Part shown: positions 12,717-23,700 of the stretch, piece by piece
How positions within the stretch are numbered: position 1 is the first letter of the stretch
Layout of the letters: each line of letters starts with the position of its first letter
Assembly: GCA_947179155.2 (NCBI GenBank)
Contig: OX359266.1
Location: 15,213,098-15,277,097, forward strand
From: Hedera helix
Lineage: Eukaryota > Streptophyta > Magnoliopsida > Apiales > Araliaceae
DNA: 64,000 nt
Direction: 5' to 3'
Program-made: the position numbers and the translations under genes
Notes under the pieces: generated by a model
Database searches by the model: none
What the model was told of the DNA's origin: nothing
What the model saw: only the letters and a program-made list of their open reading frames with translations

Positions 12717-13450
12717 TAAAAAATTAAAATAAGGGTGTGTTTGGACAAATTGTTTTGGAATTCAATTTGAGTTGTAACTCTATAGAATTGAAAATCATTG
12801 AATTCAATACCAAAACATAACAATTCTATTGTTTGGTTATCATATTGAATTCATAATGTATTTGTGTTAAAATTTAAAAACTAATATTTGGATAGTTATT
12901 ATTTTCGTATTGTTTTCAATATTAAAAAATCAACCTAATTAAATATATTCATATAAAATAAAGTATAACTAGTATCAATTATAAAAAAGATACAAAAAAA
13001 ATAAATTATAAAAAGAAATAATGGTGGTTAAGTCCGTTCTTAAATTTGTCATTTTTTCATATTATATTAAAACTTGCACAATGGGAATAAATAAAGCATG
13101 TGAACTTATTGATTAATTTCTTAACCTGAAACAAAAAAAAAATATTATTTTATTCATAGAACATAATCAATCAATTAAATGATGTTATTACATTTGTTTA
13201 TTAGTAGCAAGGACATGTTGCTATTAGATTATGTTAATATATGTTATCAGGCCTAGACATCCATATGCCTCCGACTTGTAGGTATCCAAGTTGAACAAGA
13301 TTGCTACATTGCCAAAATAATATATATAAAAAAAAAAGAGGATGAACTGACCATTATCTACATGTATTCCTCCTTTTTACTCTGTAAACAACTAATCTAA
13401 TGTCAACTTTAACCATTTAATGAACCATCACCCATAGGCCATAGCCATGC
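12717..13450. other. Intergenic DNA, 3' side of the CCX pseudogene, with a possible MITE end
   Basis: No gene seen. AGGGTGTGTTTGGACAAA at 12732 resembles one terminal repeat of hAT-type miniature elements, but no matching inverted end was found. The rest is AT-rich. Confidence 0.35.
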
Positions 13451-14984
13451 TCACTGAGAAAGACATAATACCAAATAGATGGTCGTAAGGCCAATCCCCA
13501 ACAACTTGCTAGGGCGCATGTCATTTTTTGTTAGCACAATCGGTGACCAAACAAGCCCTAGCACAAGAAAACCCAGCGTAGAATACAAGCTAGTGTCTTG
13601 AGGGACTACATAAGAAGCTGGTCTCTTAGACCAGGCTCCAAGCAGCATAGAGATTCCCGAACCAGCAAGTGTGTTGAACATTGGCCCGATAAAGCACCCA
13701 GAAATGGCAATCTGCACACCATCTCCACCATTCATTGCCAGCGCAACATTTGACATTAAGTCACCCACTGAGTTACCCCATGCCAATACAGTTAATCCGA
13801 GGATAAATAGATTAACTCCAAATATAACACCTAATGACACCATCAGAGCAACAAGTTCATTAGCGACAATGTAGAACCAAATGATACTCATAAAGAAGCT
13901 ACCCAAAAACCATGGCAGTAGGTACTTTTGAGGTGACTGATCCGATCTAGTACATATAAATGCAAGAACACCAAGAATAAAACCAACTATGGCACCAACT
14001 AGGTATGCAATTTCACCACTCTGCAATTTCACATCATCTTGGGTGTTTTAAAGAAAAGCGAGAAGCATGGGTGCTAATGAAGCACTGGACATCGCAAACC
14101 CCTTCGACCACCGATCATCCTCAATTAATGGAATAGTCAACCGTCTAGGGAGCGCCAATGGTAATTTCAGCAACGAGCATATCTTGGAATATGAAGAACA
14201 TGATTGACCTTCCATTGTCTCCTCGTCATTCCAGCCCCACAAAAGTTTTGGGCTTTCTAGCAAAGTAGGCTTCGCTGACTCATTTGCATAGATTGCTACA
14301 TTTGAAGCCCACATCCAATGAGGTAACTTAGTTTGGAGATGTGGAACCTCATTTCTAGAGTCCGACAGAAGAAGGTTCACATATAAAGATTCCTTGTCTC
14401 TAGTTTTGTGAGAAAACATACTTCCTATAACAGGAAGCAATTTCCTAATGGAATCCAGCTTCAACCTCGACAAATATTTTCTCAAAATCTTATGTACAAC
14501 AATAGAGAATGTATAAACAATATAGATAGAAACGAACACAATTGCACCTCCTACGCTCAACTTTCCAAGAATCAAAACAAGCAGTAGGGAAAGAAGAGCG
14601 AAGAGAAAGAAACATACATCTCTTATCAATCTGAACCCTTTGCTCGGCTACGCAAAGGGAAATAGTAGCAACCACAACATAAGTCACAAAAACAACTCCA
14701 CCCAACACACTATTAAGTCCAACATCTCCATCATTACTTCTCGTAAAAGTAGCAATGTTTGCAAACACATCGGGCGCCCCGTTACATAAAGGAAGTATAG
14801 TCATCCCTGCAACAATGGGCAGTAAGTTCTAGAGATTCGAGAGCTTCTCAAGAAAACAACAAAAATAGTCCGCAGCAGTATTACCCAATAAATAAAACAG
14901 AGCAACCAAACAAATTCCCAAAGACAAATAACCCAGAAATTTATACTTCTGACAGGCATAAGAGAATAATTGAATTATACGAAA
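13451..14984 (-). pseudogene. CCX: Cation/calcium exchanger (CCX-type Na+/Ca2+ exchanger family), broken
   Basis: Matches plant CCX proteins, membrane antiporters that move Ca2+, Na+ or K+ across endomembranes or the plasma membrane. Both exchanger repeats are visible. The first holds NGAPDVFANIATF (near 14750-14790), where a Cys precedes NGAPD in place of the usual Gly. The second holds GNSVGDLMSNVALAMNGGDG (near 13690-13790) followed by GPMFNTLAGSG. About ten hydrophobic segments surround a hydrophilic central loop. Defects: the N-terminus (about the first 90 residues, with the start) is missing upstream of 14984; TAG at 14829-14831 lies shortly before the first repeat; a frameshift lies near 14632, between VQIDK and IRDVCF; TAA at 14048-14050 stands where the family has Trp (LLAFL, then NTQDD). 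The true C-terminus appears present. Most likely a recent pseudogene. Confidence 0.85.
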
Positions 14985-15111
14985 CTATTAGCAAACTATG
15001 CAGGTTGCACAACAAACTATTAGCAAACTAATACATAATCTTGCTATAATGAAGAATGATATGTCGTACAGTTTATACAACTGGCGTGGAAATCCAAATA
15101 AGATTTTGCAG

Positions 15112-15816
15112 TTAAATACCTCTTCCGAGAATAAAGGCCATAAGACGAATGACTGTGTTTCCTTCTTCCTTTAAATCAAGAGCCAAGTTATCCCTCTATT
15201 TCTTTAATTGCACAACCAAAACAGAAGAGAAATGATATTGCATTAATTACAATTGTCAACACATGATTTAAATTTTTTTCAAACACACTAAAAAAACACA
15301 ATTATTATATGCCTCCAATTACAGAAAAATTGACCAACACTAAACTTATGTAAAATACATCAAAAATTAAAAAGTGGATATCATTGGGAAATTTTCATAT
15401 GTCGATTATAAAGTAGACCCAATGAAACTTCATCCAACTTAAATCAATTATATACTAACTTGAAAATTTGGGGAAAATTGAAAATTTATAAGAATATAAC
15501 AAGAAAAAAGAGGAATTTTGAATGGAGTTCATTGGATAAACTTACCCGAGTAGAAGAAAGACTATTGAGCTCTCCAATGGCAACCTCATCGCTCCATATC
15601 TGTATTTGCATAAAACTCATTTAATTTTATCATCGAAATTAACTTAATTTCTAATATACAAACATTCACGCAACATTACTCTTGAAGATAGGTTATAAGA
15701 AAGACAAAGAGAGAGAAAGATGAGTAGACCTGTTTTTTGAGATCGTCATCGAAGTTCACCGGAGCCGAGTTGGACGAAGCCGGTGACAGTGACGAAACCA
15801 ATGGTTTTGCGGCCAT
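15112..15816 (-). CDS. Small three-exon gene, 74 residues, function unknown
   Basis: Three exons assemble into one open frame. Exon 1 is 15816-15730 (29 codons, MAAKPLVSSLSPASSNSAPV...), exon 2 is 15599-15546 (18 codons, IWSDEVAIGELNSLSSTR), and exon 3 is 15195-15112 (27 codons plus TAA, beginning RDNLALDLKEEGN and ending LGRGI). Every junction is phase 0 with GT-AG borders (CAG/GTCTAC, CGG/GTAAGT; acceptors ACAG/ATA and ATAG/AGG). The N-terminus is Ser/Ala/Pro-rich; the rest is acidic and probably helical. I do not recognise it. ELNSL in exon 2 faintly recalls small prefoldin-like proteins, which is not enough for a name. It lies upstream of, and on the same strand as, the broken CCX gene, and divergent from the NAC gene. 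The clean assembly argues for a real gene, but transcript evidence is lacking and the exon 3 acceptor is the weakest point. Confidence 0.55.
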
Positions 15817-16411
15817 TATACCGGGATGAGAAACTGGATTTGGTTGTTGCAAAAAAATCTAGGAAGACGAGCAAGGGTTAAGAAGAAAAACATTAAAGAG
15901 ATGAGAGAGAGGATATAGAAGAAGCTTAGATCACATGGATTGAGATAAAACTCGATCGATCGTGGGAGAGAAGTGTATATTTTTGTGTGTGTTTAGTGTG
16001 TGAATCCGATGGAGATATATTATGAACTTCACAGTGAATTGATTTTTAAAATCCTAAGATTAATGATAGTATTTATTTTATAATATTGAGATGTTTAGTG
16101 TTAAAATTTAATACTAAATTTATTTAAATATATGTTATCTAAATAGTTGATTTATTATTAAAAACTCGAATATAAATACTGAATCGATATATCTAAACAG
16201 GTGCTTAATATAATCAAGTCAATTACATTTATCTCTTAAAAGGTGTAATTAAACTAGAGGGAGGGCCGGGGTCTATTTGCTGGCCCAAAACCAACCACAT
16301 CAGTCAACTAGTCGCTCACAAGCCGACTTGGACATTATCGCCTCTTTCCCCTCCACCCAACTGGGTGACGGAAGCAGTGACCCAATTAGCCATAGATGGC
16401 GACAAAATGCA
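15817..16411. other. Intergenic region between the divergent small gene and the NAC gene
   Basis: The left part, to about 16000, is probably the 5' leader and promoter of the minus-strand small gene. AT-rich DNA at 16030-16230 and a more mixed stretch after it show no coding potential. Confidence 0.5.
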
Positions 16412-16558
16412 CACGTGCTCTCCACTCAGTAATTAGACCGTCGAACTGTCTCATGCAGAGGCTGCGGTCAACCCTAAGAACCTCTCACCCAAATAAAAGA
16501 CCATTCGAATTCACCACGTGTTTGTATAGAAACTTATGTACTGCCGAGCCTATATAAT
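16412..16558 (+). promoter_or_regulatory. NAC gene promoter: two G-boxes and a TATA box
   Basis: Perfect G-boxes CACGTG at 16412-16417 and 16515-16520, and TATATAAT at 16551-16558. Transcription would then start near 16585, giving a GA-rich leader of about 115 bases (repeated AGAGAGAG, 16660-16690). G-boxes with ACGT cores bind bZIP and bHLH factors. ATAF-type NAC genes are known to respond to abscisic acid and stress, which fits. The sites are seen; the response is inferred. Confidence 0.65.
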
Positions 16559-16700
16559 AACCATGTCTCTTATTTTCAGTCGCTGTCCGAGTATCGAAGA
16601 GTAACGAAGTAAGAGAAAGGGCATTCTAACAAAGAAGGAGAAGCTAAACTAAAGGGAGTTTTAGAGAGAGAGGGAAAAGGGTTTTAGAGAGAGCAAGCGA

Positions 16701-17998
16701 ATGAAGGGTGAGCAGATCGAATTACCTCATGGATTCAGGTTCCATCCGACGGACGAGGAGCTTGTGATGCATTATTTGTGCCGGAAATGTGCTTCACAGC
16801 AAATTGGGGTTCCAATTATTGCTGCGATTGATTTATACAAGTTTGATCCATGGCAGCTCCCTGGTAATTTTTTTTAACCTTTTCTATGTTTGAATTTTGT
16901 GGGATAATTTATTGGGATTTATCAAACGAAATTACATTTCTGGGATATGATTGCAGGATATTTTGATTAGGTAGAACTTCAATTAGAAACAAATGATTTC
17001 GTTATTTTCCTAATATTTGGAATATTTTCCAAATTTGCAGAGCAATAATTGCGAAGAGTAAGAAAAATGTTCGAAATTTTAATGTGCACTTATTCTTTGT
17101 TTCCTTTTCTCAAAAAATTAAAGTTTATGTTTGGTTCTATTTAAGTCATTGACATTTAGTTTGCCCAGAGGAAATTCGTAATTATAAGTTTTTCCTCTTT
17201 TTTTTTTCCTTCTTAGTCTCATATTATTTTTTATTTTTTGTTTTAATAAGCAAAAAAAACCTTGGAGAATAATGTCTAAGAAACTTTAATTTGCAAGTTA
17301 AATACTGTTTTCTTTGTTCTTTTTGCTAGTTAGTTTGAGCAACTTTTTGGGTTTTACATAAGAAATAAAAAAAAAAATTATATGTCAATCATTGACAATG
17401 TAGAGCCAAATTAACTAGTTAAAGTGTCAATTTTTAGTATCTTTTAATTTATATTTTATATGTTAATGTTTTTGTATAAAATTTTGCAGGAATGGCTCTA
17501 TATGGTGAAAAGGAGTGGTATTTCTTTTCGCCAAGGGATAGAAAGTATCCTAATGGTTCACGGCCAAACCGGGCAGCTGGAACTGGGTACTGGAAGGCCA
17601 CCGGAGCCGATAAGCCAATTGGGAATCCTAAGACGGTCGGAATAAAGAAGGCATTGGTATTTTATGCCGGAAAAGCACCTAGAGGGGTGAAAACCAACTG
17701 GATAATGCATGAGTACCGTTTGGCTAACGTGGATAGATCAGCTTGCAAAAGAAATAATAATCTAAGGGTAAATTAATTATCTCTCTTCTTTTAATAAATT
17801 GTTCTTTAAAATTAAATGATTAATGAGGGTAAAATAGTCAATTCAGGCATTTGGTTCAAGTTCCATGTTTTAAAATCAAAATGATCCTATTCGAGTCACC
17901 TTATAATAATTAACCAAAACAAGAAATTTCTCTTTTCTTAAATAGAGTTTTTGGCAATCGATTTAACTTGTACCAATGTTTTTTGTTGGGAAAATGCG

Positions 17999-18035
<37 letters not shown>

Positions 18036-18641
18036 ACTTGACCATGCTTTTGGAAATGTTTCGAGTTTTAGCACCGTCTTTAAAAAGTAAAAATAAAAAT
18101 TCATGATAAAATTATGTCACATGATAATGTTCTCTTATTATGTATATGTGATCGTTCTAACCTAAATATTATTTTCGGGTTGCTGCAGCTTGATGATTGG
18201 GTATTATGTCGAATATACAACAAAAAGGGTACCCTTGAGAAGCATGATACAAAGTTGATAAAATACCCAGAGATGGATGAAATGGAAGAAAGGAAGCCAG
18301 AGTTTGCAACATTTGATCAGACACAGACAGTACAATCTGTGCCGCAGCCACGACAACAATCGGCAGTGTCATTGCAAATGATGAAGGATGATTCGGGGTT
18401 CGACACATCAGAGTCGGGGGCTAGATTACAGACGGATTCAAGTTCCTCTGACCACGTATTATCCCCTGAATTCACTTATGAGAGGGAGAGGGAGAGGGAG
18501 AGTGAGCCGAAATGGAATGAATTGGAGAACTTCCTTTCCATTTCTCTCGGTTTTCCTTTCTACATGGATGATTTTCCAGATGACCCTTTTGCTCCTCAAG
18601 ATCAGTACACTGATCATCAGTTCATGCAAAAGCCATGCTAG
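16701..18641 (+). CDS. ATAF1-like: NAC transcription factor, ATAF1/NAC002 subfamily, intact, 297 residues
   Basis: Exons 16701-16863, 17490-17767 and 18189-18641 (introns 626 and 421 bases, GT-AG) give 297 residues. Residues 1 to about 160 form a full NAC DNA-binding domain: LPHGFRFHPTDEELVMHYL; IDLYKFDPWQLPG; EKEWYFFSPRDRKYPNGSRP; RAAGTGYWKATGADKPIG; KKALVFYAGKAPRG; TNWIMHEYRL; then DDWVLCRIYNKKG. Exon borders fall at the standard NAC positions (after WQLP, and before LDDWVLC). The MKGEQIELPHGF start and the KKGTLEKHD segment point to the ATAF group, nuclear regulators of drought, wounding, abscisic-acid and senescence responses. The C-terminal half is the activation region: Ser/Gln-rich, then a short ERERERE run encoded by a GAGAGG repeat, then acidic and Phe-rich residues to the stop. 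No defect seen; this is the best-supported active gene in the window. Confidence 0.95.
18001..18034. repeat. Run of 34 G inside NAC intron 2
   Basis: Uninterrupted G tract on the coding strand, about 150 bases before the exon 3 acceptor. Capable of G-quadruplex formation in DNA and pre-mRNA. The exact length may be unreliable. Confidence 0.9.
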
Positions 18642-19831
18642 CTTATTTTGCTAAAAAGGAAACCAGGGGAAACGAAAAACAAAAAACATAAAACAAAAAG
18701 CAAAAAAGCTTCATGGCGCTGGTGGTGGATTAAATGGGCCAAATGGGCTTTGGTATATGTGGTCAGGATTATATATTGGGCGCCTTTGAGGATACCATAG
18801 GAATTAAAGTAGGGAACTGATACTGTTACAACAGTTTTTGATAATTCCAACACAATGTACAATTTATCTCGTGTCACAATTCGGCAGTGCGTCACTTGAT
18901 GTGGCATTATCACAAGCCAATGTGGTATTTATCAAGAAACATTTAGTTCGGTCGATCATCGGCCATTGCATGATTTTAATATGCGTGATAATTTTCATTT
19001 ATTTATTTGATGTAATGCACAATTTTTGTAATTATACGACAAATAAGATGTGTATAGTCAAAAGTATTATTGATACTGATGCTTGATACCGATGGGGGGA
19101 TTGACATGAACAAGATTCTGAAAGTTGGATATTTCCTTGATAAATATGTTGAATAAATTGGCAAGAGAAAGGTAATTTTCTTCATTCCACATGTTTGATA
19201 ATGACAGAATATTGGTAGGGGTCAAGTATAGTTACTTGACCCCTAGTGTATGTGACTGGTGCAGCTTCATTTCTCCTCATCCATGTTTAAAAATTATAAG
19301 GTCCGATGTCAGATGGCATGCATGCACTTCGCAAATAAACAATATGAAAAGGAAATAACCAGGAAACATCATCTAAACTCTCCCCCTCCCACTCTTATTT
19401 ATTTATTTATTGTTCATATTTAATACTTCGTGGAAAAACTTATGTGAAAAATAAAAAGAAAGAAAAAACTTAGAATTCTACTGAAGTTTTCTTATTCATA
19501 CATTTTTTTAATTTTAATATTGTTCTTGATATTGATGTTTTTTTAAACTAGTCTTTTACAATTTTTTTGATTAATATTATCAGTTAATTCTTAAGTCAAG
19601 TTTGATTTGTAACCAAATATGATTCCTCCAAATAGTGAAAAAAAATAATCCACCTTTTCTCTCTGCCTCGTTTCTCTCTGAGGAATTAGGTTTTGTAGAA
19701 ACTCTATTATCTTTTTCGGAATGATATCTCTTCCCCTCTGTTAATCCTGTTATCAGTAGGGCTTGCGGTGTTTTCTTCTTTCTTTCTTTCTACATTCTTC
19801 TCTAGCTTAGCCTTTTTTCTCTATTCTGAAT
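18642..19831. other. NAC 3' region and intergenic DNA before the LINE
   Basis: The 3' untranslated region of the NAC gene presumably fills the first few hundred bases; the poly(A) site could not be fixed. The remainder is AT-rich with pyrimidine runs. No gene seen. Confidence 0.5.
19216..19245. repeat. 13 bp perfect inverted repeat with 4 base loop
   Basis: TAGGGGTCAAGTA, loop TAGT, TACTTGACCCCTA. About 575 bases downstream of the NAC stop. Each arm contains a TTGAC core, the W-box core of WRKY factors. It could be a remnant of a miniature element or a site of its own. Confidence 0.7.
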
Positions 19832-21280
19832 ATGGAGGAAATTCTAAGTGATTGGAAAAATCTATCCCTCACAGATGAGGAAGGTGCCAAACTTAGCTTG
19901 ACAAAATCCAAAAATCTAAGAAAAAAAGAATACGTTATTGCAACAAAGTTTCTAACAAAACGTGCAATGAATGTGGATGCTATTGGTAGAACCTTCAAAC
20001 CCTTATGGAGGGCCAGAAACGAGTTTAAGATTAGAGAAGTAGGTGATCGCATTTTGTTATTCGTTTTCGATCTAGAGACAAATGCGGAAAGAGTACTAGT
20101 TCAAGAACCGTGGTCACTTGATAAGCACCTCATTCTTCTACAATGTTATGACTATGCGTTTTCGATCAAACAATTACGATTTCCAAAGATAACGATTTGG
20201 GTACAAATACATGGTTTACCTCTGAGATTGTTAGACCCAGAGACAGGCATTGAAATAGGAGAAACCCTGGGAGAAGTGTTAGCTGACATAGCAGAAAAGG
20301 AAATGGTGGGTGGAGTTTTTGTACGAGTTAAGATGCGAATAGATGTTTCAAAACCATTGAGCAGAGGTCGAAAAGTGTTTATGGATGAAGGAATTGAAAC
20401 TTGGGTCTCTTTTAAATATGAGAAGCTTACAAACTTCTGTTACTGGTGCGGAATGGTAACCCATGATGAGCAAGAGTGTGAAAAATGGATTGCTCGGAAT
20501 GACTCAAATAGTCAGGTACAACAGGAATAAGGAGCGTGATTACGAGCTAGTCCATTCAATCTAGGAAGGTCCCCGTTTACGACGGTATCAGGAATGGGTG
20601 ATGGGCTTGGAGGTACCAAGGCTCAGACATCGGGGAAGAAGAATGGAATAGAAAAAGCGATTCAGCTGGTGGTTTCACATTCACGGGGAGGACCTAGTCC
20701 GACAGGGGTTGGTAATGCTGTGTCAATCGTTGACGGTCCTCTTGCTTCACGTATGGAATCAGCGAATATTGTGGAGGATTCAGTGCAGAATTTTAGTCCA
20801 TCATTATCTCCAGTTAAAAGGGTAATTAAGTCCTCCTCAAATCCCTCTCCATTTGATAACCGTCTTCAAGATTGTGAAAATCAAATAAAAAAATTTTGAT
20901 TTGGCATTGGATAAGTTTGATTCCCACTCGATCTCTACAAGTGTTATGCCAACTGTCACCCTCACACGCTCACAACTTGGTAAAATAATTCTGAATTTAG
21001 TGCAAATATGTTAGGAATTGAGGCACAAAGAAACCACCCTCACGTGACCAATCAAGCTACCTTACATGATACTACTACTCTGCACACATGGAAGAGAATG
21101 GCCCAAAATAACATGTTACCTGAGCATCATACCCAATACTCTGTTTTAAATAAAAGAAATAGAGAGACTGATGAAGAAGCCTATCCCGAGTTACTAAAGA
21201 AGAAGGTCTTGGTCTCAAATAATGAGAACACGTAATTTTCAATGGCGGAGGTTGCTGTGCAGTCCCGCCAAGCACCATGA
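19832..21280 (+). pseudogene. L1-type LINE ORF1 (DUF4283 plus zinc knuckle)
   Basis: The nucleic-acid-binding ORF1 of a plant LINE. The first 232 codons are open: a DUF4283 domain (from MEEILSDWKNLSL through RTFKPLWRARNEF, ITIWVQIHGLPL and EKLTNFCYWCG) with a CX2CX4HX4C zinc knuckle at C-YW-C-GMVT-H-DEQE-C (about 20440-20480). Stops at 20528 (TAA) and 20537 (TGA) break it. The frame then continues to about 20890, is shifted between 20890 and 21005, and resumes to the natural end. Its TGA (21278-21280) overlaps the ORF2 ATG as ATGA. The start ATG at 19832 fits the family's usual beginning. Not functional. Confidence 0.88.
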
Positions 21281-23700
21281 GTATAATAGTTTGGAACTAC
21301 CGTGGGCTTGGGAACCTGCGGACAGGAAAAGAGCTTGAAGTGTTGATTCGAGCAAAAGATCCATCCATCTTATTTATAGCCGAAACGTGGGCAGATGAAG
21401 CAAGGCTACAGGAGATCACACGCAAAAAATGAATTTGATAATTTATTTATTGTTGAAAGAAATAATAGAGGTAGGGGTCTAGCACTCTTTTGGCGAAATT
21501 CAGTCGACCTGTATGTTGATTCTTTTTCACTAAATCATAAAGATTCCATCATTAATAAAGGAAAGGAGGATGTATGGCGTTTCACAGGTTTTTATGGTGA
21601 ATCTGTGACGTATAAACGGATTGAGTCACGGAATAAGCTTTGACAACTTCACAGAAAGGTTAATATCACTTGGTTATGTGCTAGGGATTTTAATGAGATT
21701 ATGAAAAGTTCTGAGAAATTGGGAGGAAGTAGCAGGAACCAAACACAAATGCAACTAATTCGGGATGTAATTGATGAGTGTGGCTTTATGGATATTAGGT
21801 TTGTAGGCCCCTGGTATACATGGCAAAAACATTTTTTTGCAAGACATTCAATATGGGAGTGGCTGGATCGTGCTTTGGTTAATAATGATTGACTTTTGAG
21901 ATTTGCAGGTACAAAAGTCCACCACCTAAAGTCAGTTTCTTCGGACCATAGTCCACTATGGATTGATATGGAGGGCTTAGTTGCTCAATATGTAAAAAAA
22001 ACCGTTTAGGTTCGAAGAGGCATGGCTATCGGACCACACATGTTCAGTAGTTGTTGAAGAAAATTGGGAAGCAGAGGTTGTGGATGATCTAGCAATAAAA
22101 GTTATGAGAAAAATTGAAACATGTGGTCGAGGGCTTAAAAGATGGGAGAGGAACCACTTCGAAAATATTAGAAATATTTGAAGGAAAAGAGGAAAGAGTT
22201 GATTGAAGTTGAGAAGGAGGCGTTGTGTACAGGACAAAATTTCAAAATACAAATTTTAAAGAATGAGATTACAGAGTTGGTGCAAGGAAAACAGACTATG
22301 GTTTCAAAGATCAAAAGTGCTTTGGGCTACTCAGGGGGACCGAAATTCTAAGTATTTTCACAGCCGGGCTATTCAACGAAGATGGAAAATTACCATTCAA
22401 AAGCTTAGGTTAACAAATGGACAGTGGACTTCAAACAATGAAGAGGTTATCGAGCTTCTTATTGGCTATTTCCAGGAGTTATTTACCTCGGCCAATCAGG
22501 TCCCATGTAATGCAGCCACAGAGTCTATAGAGAAAGTGATAAATTCCAATTTCAACAATCAGCTGGCACAAGATTTTACTGAATGGGAAGTTCAGAAAGC
22601 AATTAAAGAAATGGCACCTATTAAAGCCTCAGGACCATATGGAACACCCCCTTTGTTTTATCAACACTATTGGGGTACAATTGGTAATGACGTTACTCAA
22701 TCTGTATTACATTTTCTTAATTCTACATATCTTCCTGATAATCTTAACCATACTTTTATTACCCTCATCCCAAAGAAAAACTTCCCTGAATATGCTTCAG
22801 ATTTTAGACCCATCAACCTTTATAATGTATTATACAAAATATTTTCAAAGGTCTTGGCGAATAGAATCAAGAAAATTCTCCCAAAGATCATCTCTAAACA
22901 TCAAAGTGCTTTGACAAAAAGCAGATTGATTTCCGATAATATTCTAGTTGCTTTTGAATCTCTCCATAGTATGCAGAAACATGTGGGGGCAAGGAAGACT
23001 ATATGGCTATCAAATTAGACATGAACAAAGCATACGACAAGGTGGAGTGGTTGTATCTAGAATCAGTAATAAGACGTGTGGGTTTTACTGAAAGGTGGAT
23101 AAAATTATTCATGCTTTGTGTCGAGACGGTTTCTTATTCCATTTTGGTGAAAGGAGAACCAAAAGGGATGATCAAACCTACTCAAGGTATCCGTCAAGGA
23201 GATCCATTGTCACTATTCCTTTTTCTACTTTGTGCGGAAGGATTAAATGGTCTTATCACCAAGGCGGGGGAGAATGGTGATATTAAAGGCTATGCCCCTT
23301 ATAGAAATAGCCCAAGACTAACCCATCTTTTATTTGTAGATGATAGTCTGTTATTTGATAAGGCAATAATATGGGAATGCAAACAAGTTTTGGATATACT
23401 TGCAATTTATGAAAGGTGCTCGGGTCAACAAATCAATAAGGCTAAAACTACCATCTTTTTCAGCAAGTCCATCTCCGAGGAAGTCAAAAACCAGATCAAA
23501 ACTGTCTTGAAAGTACTAGAAATCTTACAATATGAGAAGTATTTAGGTTTAACATTTTTGGTGGGAAAAAACAAAAAGGTCAATTTCAACTACATTAAGG
23601 AGAGAGTTTGGAAAAAAAAATCAAGGGTGGAAGTAAAAGCTTCTGTCTCAGGCGGGTAGAGAGATCCTTATCAAGGCAGTGGTCCAAGCTATACCTGTAA
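21277..23700 (+). pseudogene. L1-type LINE ORF2 (endonuclease and reverse transcriptase), 3'-truncated
   Basis: Starts MSIIVWNYRGLGN, the usual start of the apurinic-type endonuclease. Endonuclease pieces follow (ILFIAETW; GFYGES; DFNEIM; YTWQKHFF; SSDHSPLW near 21940). After the linker (FRFEEAWLSDH, WATQGDRNSKYFH) comes the reverse transcriptase: PIKASGPYGTPPLFYQHYW, FRPINLYNVLYKIFSKVLANR, MAIKLDMNKAYDKVEW, QGIRQGDPLS and LLFVDDSLLF, with FVDD where FADD is usual. Frameshifts near 21425, 22000 (an A run) and 23000, plus stops, inactivate it. The sequence ends in QAIPVMSY at 23700, exactly where an LTR begins, so the 3' third and poly(A) tail are absent. Confidence 0.9.

Noticed and set aside
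12732..12750. hAT-type MITE
   Set aside because: One possible end only; no second inverted end or target duplication found.
17910..18104. Minus-strand ORF with a poly-Pro run
   Set aside because: Translation of the 34 G run in the NAC intron, antisense to the gene.
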